Shown: in pieces, positions 8,651 through 17,637 of the stretch
Layout: every line of letters starts with the position of its first letter
Position numbering within the stretch: position 1 is the stretch's first letter
Assembly: GCA_017303855.1 (NCBI GenBank)
Contig: JAFLBL010000001.1
Location: 749,978 to 813,977, forward strand
DNA from: Chitinophagales bacterium
GTDB lineage: Bacteria > Bacteroidota > Bacteroidia > Chitinophagales > Chitinophagaceae
Length of the DNA: 64,000 bases
Reading direction: 5' to 3'
Made by a program: the position numbers and the translations under genes
Notes under the pieces: generated by a model
What the model was told of the DNA's origin: nothing
Database searches by the model: none
The model's input: the letters and a program-made list of their open reading frames with translations, nothing else

Positions 8651-9718
8651 ATGAACGTTGATTATCTCCTCATTGGCCAGGGCATTTCCGGCACATGGTT
8701 GTCTTATTTTCTTCAAAAAGAAAACAAGTCCTTCCTGATGCTGGACGATAAAGATCCCAAAGCGCCGTCCCGCCTGGCGGCGGGGATCATCAATCCCGTT
8801 ACCGGCCGGCGCCATGTAAGTACCTGGATGATTGAGACCTTACTGCCAAATGCCTGGGAACAGTATACCGCGTTGGGGAAACAGTTATGCATACACGCAA
8901 TTTCGCATAAAAATGTAACCGACTTTTTTCCCAGTCCGCAGATGCGGGAAAGTTTTGTTAAACGGGCCGGTGAACAATACGAGTACGTTTCAATCCCTGA
9001 AGACCAGCAGGCCTTTCAGCCGCAGTTCAGTTATGATTTCGGATACGGCGAAATCCACCCGGTATATACCGCACACCTGGAAACCATCATTCCGGCCTGG
9101 CGGGAAAAAATGTTGCAGGAAAACCGGCTACGGGAGGAAAAGTTCATAGCGGAAGAAATGGACGTATTTCCGGATCATATTCTTTATAAAGATATCAGGG
9201 CCGGCAAAGTTATTTTCTGCGATGGGGCCATCTGTGCCCGGAATCCCTGGTTCCGCCTTCTGCCCTTTGCCCCCAATAAAGGCGAAGCCCTGTTGCTGAA
9301 TATTCCTGATCTGCCCGATGAGCGTATTTACAAAAAAGGATTGCTTCTGGTCCCTATGGCGGGAAAAAACAAATGGTGGCTGGGTTCCGCATACGAATGG
9401 GAATTTGAACATGATCAGCCCAGTCCGGCATTCCGGGATAAAGCCGAACAGACATTACAGCATTGGTTGAAATTACCGTATACGGTAACGGATCATATTG
9501 CCAGTATACGTCCGGCTACTCTGGAACGTCGCCCTTTTGTGGGGCTGCATCCGCTGCATCCTGCCATTGGCATATTGAATGGAATGGGCACCAAGGGTTG
9601 TTCACTCGCCCCTTATTTTGCCGCACAACTCACCGCGCATCTTGTACATGACCAGCCGCTAAACCCGGAAGCGGATGTAAGAAGGTTCAGCCGCGTGCTT
9701 TCCCGTAACATTTCTTAA
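8651..9718 (+). CDS. FAD-dependent oxidoreductase, DAO family
   Basis: A 355-residue flavoprotein of the D-amino-acid oxidase (DAO) fold. The N-terminus carries the FAD-binding dinucleotide motif (DYLLIGQGISGTWLSYFL, G-x-G-x-x-G), followed by SRLAAGIINPVTGRR, where this family contacts the flavin. The C-terminal part has ASIRPATLERRPFVG and GTKGCSLAPYFA, typical of the second FAD contact in DAO enzymes such as glycine oxidase or the oxidase domain of MnmC. The substrate is not evident and no methyltransferase domain is attached. The gene lies 27 bp after the histidine phosphatase gene, with its own promoter-like box in the gap. Confidence 0.88.
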   Translation: MNVDYLLIGQGISGTWLSYFLQKENKSFLMLDDKDPKAPSRLAAGIINPVTGRRHVSTWMIETLLPNAWEQYTALGKQLCIHAISHKNVTDFFPSPQMRESFVKRAGEQYEYVSIPEDQQAFQPQFSYDFGYGEIHPVYTAHLETIIPAWREKMLQENRLREEKFIAEEMDVFPDHILYKDIRAGKVIFCDGAICARNPWFRLLPFAPNKGEALLLNIPDLPDERIYKKGLLLVPMAGKNKWWLGSAYEWEFEHDQPSPAFRDKAEQTLQHWLKLPYTVTDHIASIRPATLERRPFVGLHPLHPAIGILNGMGTKGCSLAPYFAAQLTAHLVHDQPLNPEADVRRFSRVLSRNIS

Positions 9719-9742
9719 CTTTCTTGCCTTAATATTTTACGG

Positions 9743-10153
9743 ATGAAAATAATCAACGAACCGGTTTACAATATACCGGCCAAGTACCGCCGTATGGAAA
9801 ACATGCACGTCGCTTTCTGGCTGGTAAAAGATATCAGCTGGTGTATGATCTGGCGGGAACTGGGACTGGCCATGTTTATTCCCACATTAACAATTGCCAT
9901 TATCATAGCCTGGCGCACCCGGCAATTGAAGTCCGAACTGGCCCATAACCTCGCGATTACTTTCTGGATTACCGCCAATGGTTATTGGATGATCAGCGAA
10001 TTTTTTCATTTTGACGAGCTGAAAATTTATGGCGACTGGACCGGCAAACACCTGGCCCTTATCCCATTTATCATCGGAGCCCTTATCCTGTTCTATTATT
10101 ACGCGGTACAACGTCCACGGGAAATCAGGGAACATAAAACCACGACATTGTAA
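9743..10153 (+). CDS. Small membrane protein of unknown function
   Basis: A 136-residue protein that I do not recognise. It shows about three hydrophobic stretches (around residues 38-58, 68-85 and 104-122) separated by short charged loops, with a basic C-terminal tail (RPREIREHKTTTL), so an inner-membrane location is likely. A second in-frame ATG (YRRMENMH) is possible. The gene sits 24 bp after the flavoenzyme and could share its transcript. It ends 4 bp before the convergent MtfA-like gene. Confidence 0.7.
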   Translation: MKIINEPVYNIPAKYRRMENMHVAFWLVKDISWCMIWRELGLAMFIPTLTIAIIIAWRTRQLKSELAHNLAITFWITANGYWMISEFFHFDELKIYGDWTGKHLALIPFIIGALILFYYYAVQRPREIREHKTTTL

Positions 10154-10156
10154 TAA

Positions 10157-11173
10157 TCAGGTCCTGATACCCGCCAGCTTTTTATCAATAATTTTCTCCG
10201 GCTTTGTCGGATCCTGGTTCAGCAAATCACAGATAGCCTGGTACACGCCCGGCTCCGTATCTCTGAATTCAACCGGGTTTTCAAAAAAATGTTCAATACT
10301 CACCGCCCAGAATTCATCGAAATTTGTAGCGGCATATTCATCCAGTATATGGCTGTCGCCTTTCTTTAATGCCCGGAATACCGGCTTCCCTTCCTGCTGG
10401 AAATACCGTAATCTTTCTTTGAAACTCCTGTCATGCCGGTCCTGCATGCCAAGAAACACATCATACGATATTGCATGCGCCATTTCATGTAAGCCGACAT
10501 TCACCGCATCCGTATAATCACTATACCCTTCCATAAAATGGGTCCAGGAAATATAAATGCCGTTGCGGCTCACATGTCCATAATACGTTTCCTGGTCAAT
10601 ATGCAGGGTATATTCTTTCCGGATAACATGAATCACCGGAAAATACTCCAGCAGGTAATTCTGCAGGCCAAATGTAAGTTGTATAGCCGCCCCGCTTAGC
10701 AGTATCAGCATATAGTCCTCTTCCACCATGGCATGAAACCGGAATTCCTTTGCCTGTGCAAATTCGATAGTCCGCAGCAGAAACCGCTCTTTGAGTTCCG
10801 GAGAGAGGCTGCTATAATATGGATTGTATTTACTGAGCCAGCCATCATAAATATGCCCGTTTTCCGAGGCTTTGTCCGTAGCTCTTTTCCTCCTCATTTT
10901 GGGTGTAACGAGGTGCTCCTCTTCCGGAACTTCCACTCCACCAAAAAAACGAACCAGCAATAAAACAACAGCAAACATCACTACAATGGCAAGCACACCA
11001 TTGGTACCGGCTGTATCGGTCTGTTCTTCCTTCGCTATATCATTTACCGGGAAACCATAACGGCCGGATTGCTCCCCGGCCTCAGTAATCCAGATCGTGT
11101 CATTATGAATTATGACATAATCCTTCGTCTTTAAACTGTCCCCATAAAATGCATACGTGGTATCTCCGGGCAT
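10157..11173 (-). CDS. MtfA-like zinc peptidase (M90) with N-terminal transmembrane segment
   Basis: A 338-residue protein of the MtfA (DgsA anti-repressor) zinc-peptidase family. The HExxH motif is seen as GLHEMAHAISYD (residues 227-238, His229/Glu230/His233), with downstream DEYAATNFDEFWAVSIEHFFENP supplying the conserved acidic region. E. coli MtfA is cytosolic and acts on the glucose-PTS regulator Mlc; here an extra region of about 60 residues and one transmembrane helix (about 60-78) precede the peptidase part, so it is probably membrane-anchored and has another target. The start is not fixed by any clear upstream signal. It is divergent from aspS and convergent with the small membrane protein gene. 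Confidence 0.88.
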   Translation of the reverse strand: MPGDTTYAFYGDSLKTKDYVIIHNDTIWITEAGEQSGRYGFPVNDIAKEEQTDTAGTNGVLAIVVMFAVVLLLVRFFGGVEVPEEEHLVTPKMRRKRATDKASENGHIYDGWLSKYNPYYSSLSPELKERFLLRTIEFAQAKEFRFHAMVEEDYMLILLSGAAIQLTFGLQNYLLEYFPVIHVIRKEYTLHIDQETYYGHVSRNGIYISWTHFMEGYSDYTDAVNVGLHEMAHAISYDVFLGMQDRHDRSFKERLRYFQQEGKPVFRALKKGDSHILDEYAATNFDEFWAVSIEHFFENPVEFRDTEPGVYQAICDLLNQDPTKPEKIIDKKLAGIRT

Positions 11174-11245
11174 AAAGTGACAATTTACACTATTTTTGGC
11201 CCCTTACAAAGACCGATCAGCCCCTGAAAATAGGCCCCGATTTGT

Positions 11246-11253
11246 TATCTTTG
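11246..11253 (+). promoter_or_regulatory. -7 box TATCTTTG upstream of aspS
   Basis: A perfect TANNTTTG match lies in the 166-bp gap between the divergent MtfA-like gene and aspS, predicting an 83-nt leader for aspS. The leader contains the CAACCTTTCAAC word run at 11304-11335. Confidence 0.45.
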
Positions 11254-11303
11254 CCCCCCGGACAAAAGCCCCGGGACAAGCCGGTTTTCCAATAGAACGG
11301 CCC

Positions 11304-11335
11304 TGTCAACCTTTCAACTTTTCAACCTATCAACA
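11304..11335 (+). repeat. TCAACCTTTCAAC word run in the aspS leader
   Basis: Four near-copies of a 7-9-nt word (TCAACCT, TTCAACTT, TTCAACCT, ATCAACA) end 4 nt before the aspS ATG. The same word family occurs inside the alpha-2-macroglobulin gene at 7547-7579. It occupies the position where a ribosome binds. Confidence 0.6.
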
Positions 11336-11339
11336 GACC

Positions 11340-13166
11340 ATGTACAGAACTCATACCTGCGGCGAACTCAGAGCAACCCATTCCGGCAACCAGGTAACCC
11401 TTGCCGGCTGGGTACAAACGGTGCGGAAATTCGGTGCAATCACATTCGTGGATTTGCGTGACCGTTATGGCATCACGCAGCTATTGTTCGGGGAAGATCT
11501 GAATAAGGAGTTTGATGAAAACCCGTTGGGCCGGGAATTTGTATTACAGGCCACCGGTACGGTCAATGAGCGCAGCAATAAAAACCCGAATATTCCCACC
11601 GGTGATATTGAGATCAATGTCACCTCCTTTAAAATACTGAATAAATCAGCTGTTCCTCCTTTCACTATCCAGGATGATACGGATGGAGGTGATGATCTGC
11701 GGATGAAATACCGTTTTCTGGACCTCCGCAGAAATGCGGTTAAACGGAATCTTGAACTGCGCTATGCGGTAAACCGCGCTGCAAGGAATTACCTGCACCA
11801 CCAGGGTTTTATGGATATTGAAACCCCCTTCCTGATCAAATCAACACCGGAAGGTGCACGTGACTTCGTGGTACCCTCCCGGATGAATCCCGGTCAGTTT
11901 TATGCATTGCCCCAATCACCTCAAACGTTTAAGCAATTGCTGATGGTGAGCGGCTATGATCGTTACTACCAGATAGTAAAATGTTTCCGCGATGAGGACC
12001 TGCGTGCCGACCGCCAGCCGGAGTTTACTCAGATAGACTGTGAAATGGCATTTGTGGAGCAGGAAGATATTCTGAGCATGTTTGAGGGGCTAATCAAATC
12101 TGTTTTTAAGGAAGTTAAAAACATCGACTATACCGAAGCAGTGGAACGCATGACCTGGGAAGATGCCATGTGGAATTTCGGGAACGACAAACCCGATATC
12201 CGTTTCGGCATGAAATTGCTGAACCTGAAAAAACCGGCTTCCGTTTATACCAGTAAACAAGGGCAGTCTGCCCTGATCGACGGGGCTGACTTCAAAGTAT
12301 TTGACGAAGCAGAAACCGTTATTGCCATTGCCGTACCCGGTTGCAGTGAATACAGCCGTAAGCAAACAGATGAACTCACGGAGTGGGTGAAACGTCCGCA
12401 GATCGGGATGAAGGGACTGGTCTTTATAAAGTGTAATACGGATGGTACGTATAAGAGTAGTGTCGATAAATTTTACAGCGAAGAAAAACTTAAAGCCATT
12501 GCCGATGCGGCAGATGCCAAAGCCGGCGATCTCGTACTGATACTCGCGGGTGCCGAAGAAAGAACACGAAAAGCCGTAAGTGAACTGCGTCTTGAAATGG
12601 GCAAACGACTCGGCCTGCGCAAGGATGATGAGTTCCGCCTGCTCTGGGTACTCGACTTCCCGCTCTTTGAATATGATGAGGAAGGCAACCGCTGGGTAGC
12701 CCGTCACCATCCGTTTACCTCTCCGAAACCTTCACAGATTGAAACCATGATCAATAACAACCCGGTTATTGAAAATGCAGCCGAATACCTTAACCATCCC
12801 TATGCCAATATCAAAGCCAATGCCTATGATATGGTACTGAACGGAAATGAAATCGGCGGAGGCTCCATCCGGATTTATCAACGTGAACTGCAGGAAAAAA
12901 TGTTCGCGGCGCTTGGAATGGATGAAGAAGAACAACTGCATAAATTCGGCTTCCTGCTCGGTGCATTCGAATACGGCGCTCCCCCGCATGGTGGTATCGC
13001 TTTTGGTTTCGACCGGCTCTGCGCTATCCTCGGTGGCAGCGAAAGTATCCGCGACTTCATCGCCTTCCCGAAAAACAATTCAGGACGCGATGTAATGCTC
13101 GATGCCCCGGCCACGATTGATGAGAAGCAGTTTGAGGAATTGCAGATAAAACTGAACCTGAAGTAA
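11340..13166 (+). CDS. aspS: Aspartyl-tRNA synthetase
   Basis: A class II aminoacyl-tRNA synthetase of 608 residues that charges tRNA-Asp, the usual length for the bacterial type. The ATG at 11340 starts [16 protein letters not shown], the standard N-terminus; the frame is open for 48 more codons upstream but these overlap the promoter region. Visible parts are the OB-fold anticodon domain ([24 protein letters not shown], in two overlapping pieces), class II motif 2 ([18 protein letters not shown]), the bacterial GAD insertion around residues 280-410, and motif 3 ([15 protein letters not shown]). A short hairpin with a T-run follows the stop. Confidence 0.98.
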   Translation: MYRTHTCGELRATHSGNQVTLAGWVQTVRKFGAITFVDLRDRYGITQLLFGEDLNKEFDENPLGREFVLQATGTVNERSNKNPNIPTGDIEINVTSFKILNKSAVPPFTIQDDTDGGDDLRMKYRFLDLRRNAVKRNLELRYAVNRAARNYLHHQGFMDIETPFLIKSTPEGARDFVVPSRMNPGQFYALPQSPQTFKQLLMVSGYDRYYQIVKCFRDEDLRADRQPEFTQIDCEMAFVEQEDILSMFEGLIKSVFKEVKNIDYTEAVERMTWEDAMWNFGNDKPDIRFGMKLLNLKKPASVYTSKQGQSALIDGADFKVFDEAETVIAIAVPGCSEYSRKQTDELTEWVKRPQIGMKGLVFIKCNTDGTYKSSVDKFYSEEKLKAIADAADAKAGDLVLILAGAEERTRKAVSELRLEMGKRLGLRKDDEFRLLWVLDFPLFEYDEEGNRWVARHHPFTSPKPSQIETMINNNPVIENAAEYLNHPYANIKANAYDMVLNGNEIGGGSIRIYQRELQEKMFAALGMDEEEQLHKFGFLLGAFEYGAPPHGGIAFGFDRLCAILGGSESIRDFIAFPKNNSGRDVMLDAPATIDEKQFEELQIKLNLK

Positions 13167-13179
13167 ATCCGGCATGGAC

Positions 13180-13200
13180 ATCCGCTACGCGGATTTTTTT
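13180..13200 (+). terminator. Intrinsic terminator after aspS
   Basis: A 6-bp stem ATCCGC/GCGGAT (13180-13185 with 13189-13194) with a 3-nt loop runs into a T tract at 13194-13200, 14 bp after the aspS stop. Confidence 0.6.
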
Positions 13201-13201
13201 A

Positions 13202-13370
13202 ACACATAGGTTTAGTTATTTCACCAAAATCTGAGAGATTGACAATTACAACTCTCTTCTAACGGGACGACCCGATTAGAATAACATAGAAGACACATAG
13301 AAATACAATTTCCCTCTATGTCTCTCCTATGTCTCTATGTGCCTCTGTGTTCAAACAGCGGCGAAGCCGC
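13202..13370. repeat. ACATAGA/CTATGT word palindrome and GC-rich hairpin
   Basis: The gap between the convergent aspS and E1 genes is filled with CACATAG/CTATGTG words. Positions 13284-13303 and 13313-13332 pair as an inverted repeat (16 of 20). A separate GCGGC-GAA-GCCGC hairpin at 13358-13370 lies 12 bp before the end of the E1 gene and could act in its termination. No coding potential is seen. Confidence 0.6.
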
Positions 13371-13381
13371 CCTCCGGCCAA

Positions 13382-15448
13382 CTACTCCCCCAACAACTTC
13401 CTCAGCCTCTCCTCCAGCTTCTCCGCATTGGGCAGCATCGCTTTTTCCAATCCTGTATTCATTGGTACTGCCGGGAGATTAAGCGCACCCATCACTTCCA
13501 CAGGTGCATCGAGGCTGGTGAAGCAGTGATAGGCGATTCGGCCGGCAAGTGCTTCAGCGAAAGAATTATATTGTTGTTCTTCAGTAAGCACCAGGCATTT
13601 TCCGTGTGCCCTTACCCGTTCAAAAATCAGGGCTTCATCCAGCGGATATAATGTGCGCAGATCAATCACTTCCACACGACCGGGTATTTTCTTTACAGCT
13701 GCTTTGGCCCAGTATACGCCCATACCATATGTGATCACCAGGCAGGTTTCTCCATTATCGATGGATTGCTGATCCGCAGGTACGGCAATCGCCGCTTTCC
13801 CAAGCGGAATAATATAATCACGGGAAGGTTCCGTCATCTTTGCCTCTTCCGTACCCGGCACTTTACTCCAGTACAGGCCTTTATGCTCCAGCATTACTAC
13901 GGGATTGCCATCATGAAAAGCGGCTTTCATTAGACCTTTCATATCCGCCGCATTGGACGGATACACGACTTTAATTCCTTTAACGGATAATAAAGTAGTC
14001 TCCACACTGCCACTGTGGTACGGACCGCCTCCCCCATATGCACCTATTGGTACCCGTAATACCATGGAGATCGGGAATTTGCCCATAGTGAGATAACAAC
14101 TCTTTGAAATTTCGGTAACGAGCTGATTGAACCCCGGGTATATATAATCCGCAAATTGTACTTCCACTACCGGCTTGATCCCCACCGCGTTTAATCCGAT
14201 TGTAGATCCCACGATATAGGCTTCCTGAATGGCTGTATTAAATACCCGGTGCTCACCAAACTGTTCGGCCAGTGTGGCGGCTTCCCGGAAAACACCTCCC
14301 AGTCTTTTCCCCACATCCTGTCCGTATAAAATCATATCCGGATTATCCTCCATCAGTTCCCTGATTGCATACAGGGCTGCATCCACCATTAATACTTTCT
14401 CCGCATTGGCCGGAGAACGTTCGCCTCGTTCTTCCGTGATGCCGGCCGGTACAAACACATGATCAGAAACAGTGGCGGGGTCGGGTTCCGCCGCGGCTAT
14501 AGCGCGTTTGAAATCAATGGCCACAATGGCCTCTGCTTCTTTTTCAATCTGATCGAGCTCTCCGTCTGACACCCCACTTGCTATTAACCGGTTGCGTAAT
14601 TTCGGAATAGGATCATTCAACTGGTGTTTATCCATGTCCACCTGGCTGCGGTAAAAATCCTTGCGTACACCACTGGTATGATGGCCCAGCAGCGGTGTTT
14701 CCGCATGTACCAGTACCGGTTTACGTTCCTGACGTACAAACGCGCATACTTCTTTCATTACATTATACGATGCTTCAAAATCGCTGCCGTCCACCTGTAT
14801 ACGGTTCATCCCTTTAAAGCCCGCCACATATTCAAACGCATTCATGGCCCTGGCTTCACCTGCGGAAACACTGATTCCCCAGTTATTATCCTGTACCAGG
14901 TAGATCACCGGCAATTGCTTGAGTACCGCAAACTGCATGGCTTCACTTACTTCCCCTTCTGTAACACTGGCATCACCCATGGAGCAAAGTACAATCGGCG
15001 CTTCCCCGTTAGCTCCCCTCCGAATCCGGGCAGGATCCGATTTTTCCCAAAAACGGATACCCTGTGCAATACCCGTGGTGGGAATTGCCTGCATACCCGT
15101 GGCACTGCTTTGATGAATGATCAACGATTTATCATCACCCCGGTAATTGGGATGAGAGTAATATTCACGACCGCCGGTAAAAATATCATCCCGTTTTGCC
15201 AGGAGCTGCAACATTTGCTCATACGGGGTAAATCCCAGTCCCTGCAACATACTTTCATCACGATAATAAGGGCTTACATAATCCTGTGGTTGCAGGTGAA
15301 AGGCAGCCGCCAGCTGAATGGCTTCATGTCCCCTGGAAGTAGAGTGAACGTATTTGCAGACGGCGCGGTTGGCTTCGTATAAAGCGGCCATGGCGCGGGT
15401 CTGGCACATCAGGCGGTAAGCCCGGAGTAAAATGGAAACATCAGGCAT
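13382..15448 (-). CDS. Fused 2-oxoacid dehydrogenase E1 (alpha+beta), branched-chain type
   Basis: A 688-residue thiamine-diphosphate decarboxylase subunit in which the E1-alpha half (about 1-330) and E1-beta half (about 345-688) are one chain, as in the fused branched-chain 2-oxoacid dehydrogenases of many Bacteroidota. The TPP motif is GDASVTEGEVSEAMQFAVLKQ ending in QDNN; the phosphorylation-loop-like region is GHHTSGVRKDFYRSQ. The beta half shows GQDVGKRLGGVFREA, FNTAIQEAYIVG and VEVQFADYIYPGFNQL. It would oxidatively decarboxylate keto acids from Val, Leu and Ile with E2 and E3, which are not in the window. Use of another keto acid cannot be excluded. Confidence 0.92.
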   Translation of the reverse strand: MPDVSILLRAYRLMCQTRAMAALYEANRAVCKYVHSTSRGHEAIQLAAAFHLQPQDYVSPYYRDESMLQGLGFTPYEQMLQLLAKRDDIFTGGREYYSHPNYRGDDKSLIIHQSSATGMQAIPTTGIAQGIRFWEKSDPARIRRGANGEAPIVLCSMGDASVTEGEVSEAMQFAVLKQLPVIYLVQDNNWGISVSAGEARAMNAFEYVAGFKGMNRIQVDGSDFEASYNVMKEVCAFVRQERKPVLVHAETPLLGHHTSGVRKDFYRSQVDMDKHQLNDPIPKLRNRLIASGVSDGELDQIEKEAEAIVAIDFKRAIAAAEPDPATVSDHVFVPAGITEERGERSPANAEKVLMVDAALYAIRELMEDNPDMILYGQDVGKRLGGVFREAATLAEQFGEHRVFNTAIQEAYIVGSTIGLNAVGIKPVVEVQFADYIYPGFNQLVTEISKSCYLTMGKFPISMVLRVPIGAYGGGGPYHSGSVETTLLSVKGIKVVYPSNAADMKGLMKAAFHDGNPVVMLEHKGLYWSKVPGTEEAKMTEPSRDYIIPLGKAAIAVPADQQSIDNGETCLVITYGMGVYWAKAAVKKIPGRVEVIDLRTLYPLDEALIFERVRAHGKCLVLTEEQQYNSFAEALAGRIAYHCFTSLDAPVEVMGALNLPAVPMNTGLEKAMLPNAEKLEERLRKLLGE

Positions 15449-15468
15449 ATGCGGCAGGCATTACTAAA

Positions 15469-15476
15469 CAAATGTA
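15469..15476 (-). promoter_or_regulatory. -7 box TACATTTG upstream of the E1 gene
   Basis: Read on the minus strand, a perfect TANNTTTG match ends 20 nt before the ATG at 15448, predicting a leader of about 17 nt. The upstream -33 region has no clear TTG. Confidence 0.45.
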
Positions 15477-15490
15477 AGCTAAAGCAGTTC

Positions 15491-15527
15491 TTAAAAGAAA
15501 GGGCTGCATCTTCTTTCGATACAGCCC
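15491..15527 (-). terminator. Intrinsic terminator of the FAH-family gene
   Basis: On the minus strand a stem GGGCTG/CAGCCC (15522-15527 with 15501-15506), extended by 3 bp after one mismatch, is followed by TTTCTTTTAA. It lies 61 bp after the stop of the hydrolase gene at 15588. Confidence 0.75.
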
Positions 15528-15587
15528 GTTTCCATTGCAGTTGGTTTTGGTTTCCCTTCCGGGAAAAGGAATTCAATAGCTATAAGG

Positions 15588-16199
15588 TTATTTTACTTCA
15601 AGTGCGAACATACTGTCGTCTTCGATAAATCCTTCCAGCTCATCCCCTACTACTACTTCACCCACACCGGCGGGTGTTCCGGTAAATATAATATCGCCGA
15701 TATTCACGGAAAAATAGTTGGAGATATAGGAAACAATCTGATCAAAATTATGGATCATGTTAGTGGTGTTCCCCTGTTGTACCAGTTCCTTGTTTTTATA
15801 CAAACAGAAATTGATGTCTTTTTTATTTTTGATATTGGCGAGGGGCACCCATTTGCCAATCACGGCGGAGTTATCCCAGGCCTTTGCTTTTTCCCAGGGG
15901 AGACCTTTTGCTTTCAGTTCATTCTGAATATCACGGGCTGTAAAATCTATCCCCGCTGTAATGGCATCATAATATTTGGAGGCAAACTTCTCCTGAATAT
16001 ATTTCCCGTTTTTGCTGATACGCAATACCAGTTCACATTCGTAATGAAGTTCATTGGTAAATTCGGGATAATAAAACGGGGTATGTGGTTGCAACAAGGC
16101 GCTTTTCGGCTTCATGAAGATGACCGGCTCATCCGGCACTTCATTACCCAGCTCTTGCGCATGTGCAACATAATTTCGGCCTACACAGAAAATTTTCAT
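15588..16199 (-). CDS. Fumarylacetoacetate hydrolase (FAH) family protein
   Basis: A 203-residue protein made of just the FAH catalytic fold, as in the bacterial fumarylpyruvate hydrolase/acylpyruvase and oxaloacetate decarboxylase (FAHD1-like) group. The metal site is visible as HYECELVLRIS (two Glu), with GIDFTARDIQNELKAKGLPW and the C-terminal GDIIFTGTPAGVG. Members cleave a C-C bond in acylpyruvates or decarboxylate oxaloacetate; which applies here cannot be read. The start at 16199 gives the usual short N-terminus (MKIFCVGRNYVAHAQEL). It stands alone, 170 bp from pth, and ends in an intrinsic terminator. Confidence 0.92.
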   Translation of the reverse strand: MKIFCVGRNYVAHAQELGNEVPDEPVIFMKPKSALLQPHTPFYYPEFTNELHYECELVLRISKNGKYIQEKFASKYYDAITAGIDFTARDIQNELKAKGLPWEKAKAWDNSAVIGKWVPLANIKNKKDINFCLYKNKELVQQGNTTNMIHNFDQIVSYISNYFSVNIGDIIFTGTPAGVGEVVVGDELEGFIEDDSMFALEVK

Positions 16200-16369
16200 A
16201 ACAGGAAGTCACATTTTAATTAAATATACCGGATCAGGCACCGGGGTGCTTTTATCCCATATATTCAGTGGTCATCGTATGTCTATTGGATTTCCCCGGT
16301 AAATTCCTGAAAAGCAGTCGACTTCCGGGGCAGGTCAGGATTGCTAAAGTAAGGATTCCCGTTGATTTC

Positions 16370-16945
16370 TCATAATGAAAACTCTTTATTATTTACCTGG
16401 TTCATGGCGGGTGTAATTCCCTGTGCCGCAAATATTTCAATTACTTCAACGGATTTCTCCAGCTTCAGCTTTACCAGCGGTTCTTCTTCCGGTTTCCATT
16501 TCCCCAGTACAAAATCGGCCTGCAGGCCTTTGGGGTAATCATTGCCGATTCCAAACCGTAAACGGGCATATTCCTTAGTGCCCAGCACTTCCTGCAGGCT
16601 CTTCAATCCATTATGCCCGGCATCACTGCCGGACGGCTTCAGCCGCAGTTTACTGAGCGGTAATGCAAGATCATCCACAATCACCAGCACCTGCTCCAGG
16701 GGTATCCGCTCCTTATCCATCCAGTATTTCAGGGCTTTACCGCTGAGATTCATAAAAGTGGTCGGACAAATACAAACAAAAACCTTCCCCTTCCATTTTA
16801 CTTCGGCAACATAAGCCAGCCGGTCGGTGCGGAAAGTTCCTTTGTGCTTTTGTACAAAAGCCCCCACCACATCGAACCCGATATTGTGGCGGGTATGGGC
16901 GTATTCCGCTCCGGCATTTCCAAGTCCTGCAATTAAAAATTTCAT
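16370..16945 (-). CDS. pth: Peptidyl-tRNA hydrolase
   Basis: A 191-residue enzyme that releases peptides from stalled peptidyl-tRNA. I chose the ATG at 16945 (MKFLIAGLGNAGAEYAHTRHNIGF), which places the conserved Asn and catalytic His at the usual distance from the N-terminus; the frame opens 16 codons earlier over the upstream terminator region. Other family marks are TFMNLSGKA, VIVDDLALPLSKLRLKPSGS and DAGHNGLKS. The gene follows the bL25 gene, an arrangement (prs - rplY - pth) conserved in many bacteria, although a terminator separates the last two here. Confidence 0.97.
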   Translation of the reverse strand: MKFLIAGLGNAGAEYAHTRHNIGFDVVGAFVQKHKGTFRTDRLAYVAEVKWKGKVFVCICPTTFMNLSGKALKYWMDKERIPLEQVLVIVDDLALPLSKLRLKPSGSDAGHNGLKSLQEVLGTKEYARLRFGIGNDYPKGLQADFVLGKWKPEEEPLVKLKLEKSVEVIEIFAAQGITPAMNQVNNKEFSL

Positions 16946-16983
16946 AACCGTATACAGTTCAAATATCGGATATAGCCAATAAA

Positions 16984-17009
16984 AAACCCGCATCCGGAGA
17001 TACGGGTTT
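16984..17009 (-). terminator. Intrinsic terminator after rplY
   Basis: On the minus strand AAACCCG/CGGGTTT (17003-17009 with 16984-16990) is followed by TTTATT, 22 bp after the rplY stop. It lies just ahead of the pth start, so it may attenuate rather than fully stop transcription into pth. Confidence 0.7.
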
Positions 17010-17030
17010 ATTAAAATCTGATAAGTACTC

Positions 17031-17618
17031 TTATTTTTTAGCTGCAGGAGCCGCGGTTGCTTCTTCCTGTTTCAGCTGACGGGTCATAACCACAGAAGCG
17101 ATCGGAATACGGGGGGAGTTCAGGATTTCATAATGCTCTTCCTTTACATCTTCCACACGGATATTACCGTTCAGTTCCAGGTTATCAATCGGCACTTCAA
17201 TTTGTTCTTTCAGGTATTTCGGGTAGGTTTTCACTTTCAGGGATTTCATTTTGGAAACGAGTTTACCCCCGTCTTTCACCCCTTTTGAAACACCTACAAA
17301 TTTCACCGGAATATCGGCTACTACTTTCTTGTCCTCTACCAGTTCCAGCAGGTCAATATGGATCAGTTTGTCATCCAATTTGTCAAACTGCAGGTCTTTC
17401 AGGATAGTGCGGTAGGTTTTACCGTCCAGTACTACTTCAGCAATCTGGAAACTGGGTGTGTACACAAAATTTTTGAAAGCTGCAGTCGGAGCATAGAAAC
17501 TGATCTCCTGTGAGCCGCCATAAATTACACCCGGCACCATGTCCTGAGAGCGGAGTTGTCGGGTGGCGCTTTTGCCGAATCCGGTCCTCAGTTGTCCTTC
17601 GATTGTAATTGATTTCAT
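17031..17618 (-). CDS. rplY: 50S ribosomal protein bL25 (Ctc-type, with C-terminal domain)
   Basis: A 195-residue bL25 of the long (Ctc/TL5) type, which binds 5S rRNA in the large subunit. The N-terminal bL25 part is seen in KSITIEGQLRTGFGKSATRQLR and VPGVIYGG, followed by DLQFDKLDDKLIHIDLLEL; the C-terminal beta domain includes KFVGVSKGVKDGGKL. The tail ends in EEATAAPAAKK, a low-complexity end frequent in this type. It starts 19 bp after prs ends, so the two are cotranscribed. Confidence 0.96.
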   Translation of the reverse strand: MKSITIEGQLRTGFGKSATRQLRSQDMVPGVIYGGSQEISFYAPTAAFKNFVYTPSFQIAEVVLDGKTYRTILKDLQFDKLDDKLIHIDLLELVEDKKVVADIPVKFVGVSKGVKDGGKLVSKMKSLKVKTYPKYLKEQIEVPIDNLELNGNIRVEDVKEEHYEILNSPRIPIASVVMTRQLKQEEATAAPAAKK

Positions 17619-17637
17619 TGTATTGTTGTTTTATAGT

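Noticed and set aside
12090..12710. Open frame of 206 codons on the minus strand inside aspS
   Set aside because: Antisense shadow of a conserved synthetase; no recognisable product.
14624..15382. Open frame of 252 codons on the plus strand
   Set aside because: It is antisense to the E1-alpha half of the fused dehydrogenase; composition follows the codon structure of the real gene.
16200..16369. Small gene or RNA between pth and the FAH-family gene
   Set aside because: The 170-bp gap shows no open frame with a plausible start, no strong hairpin and no repeat; I see nothing supportable in it.
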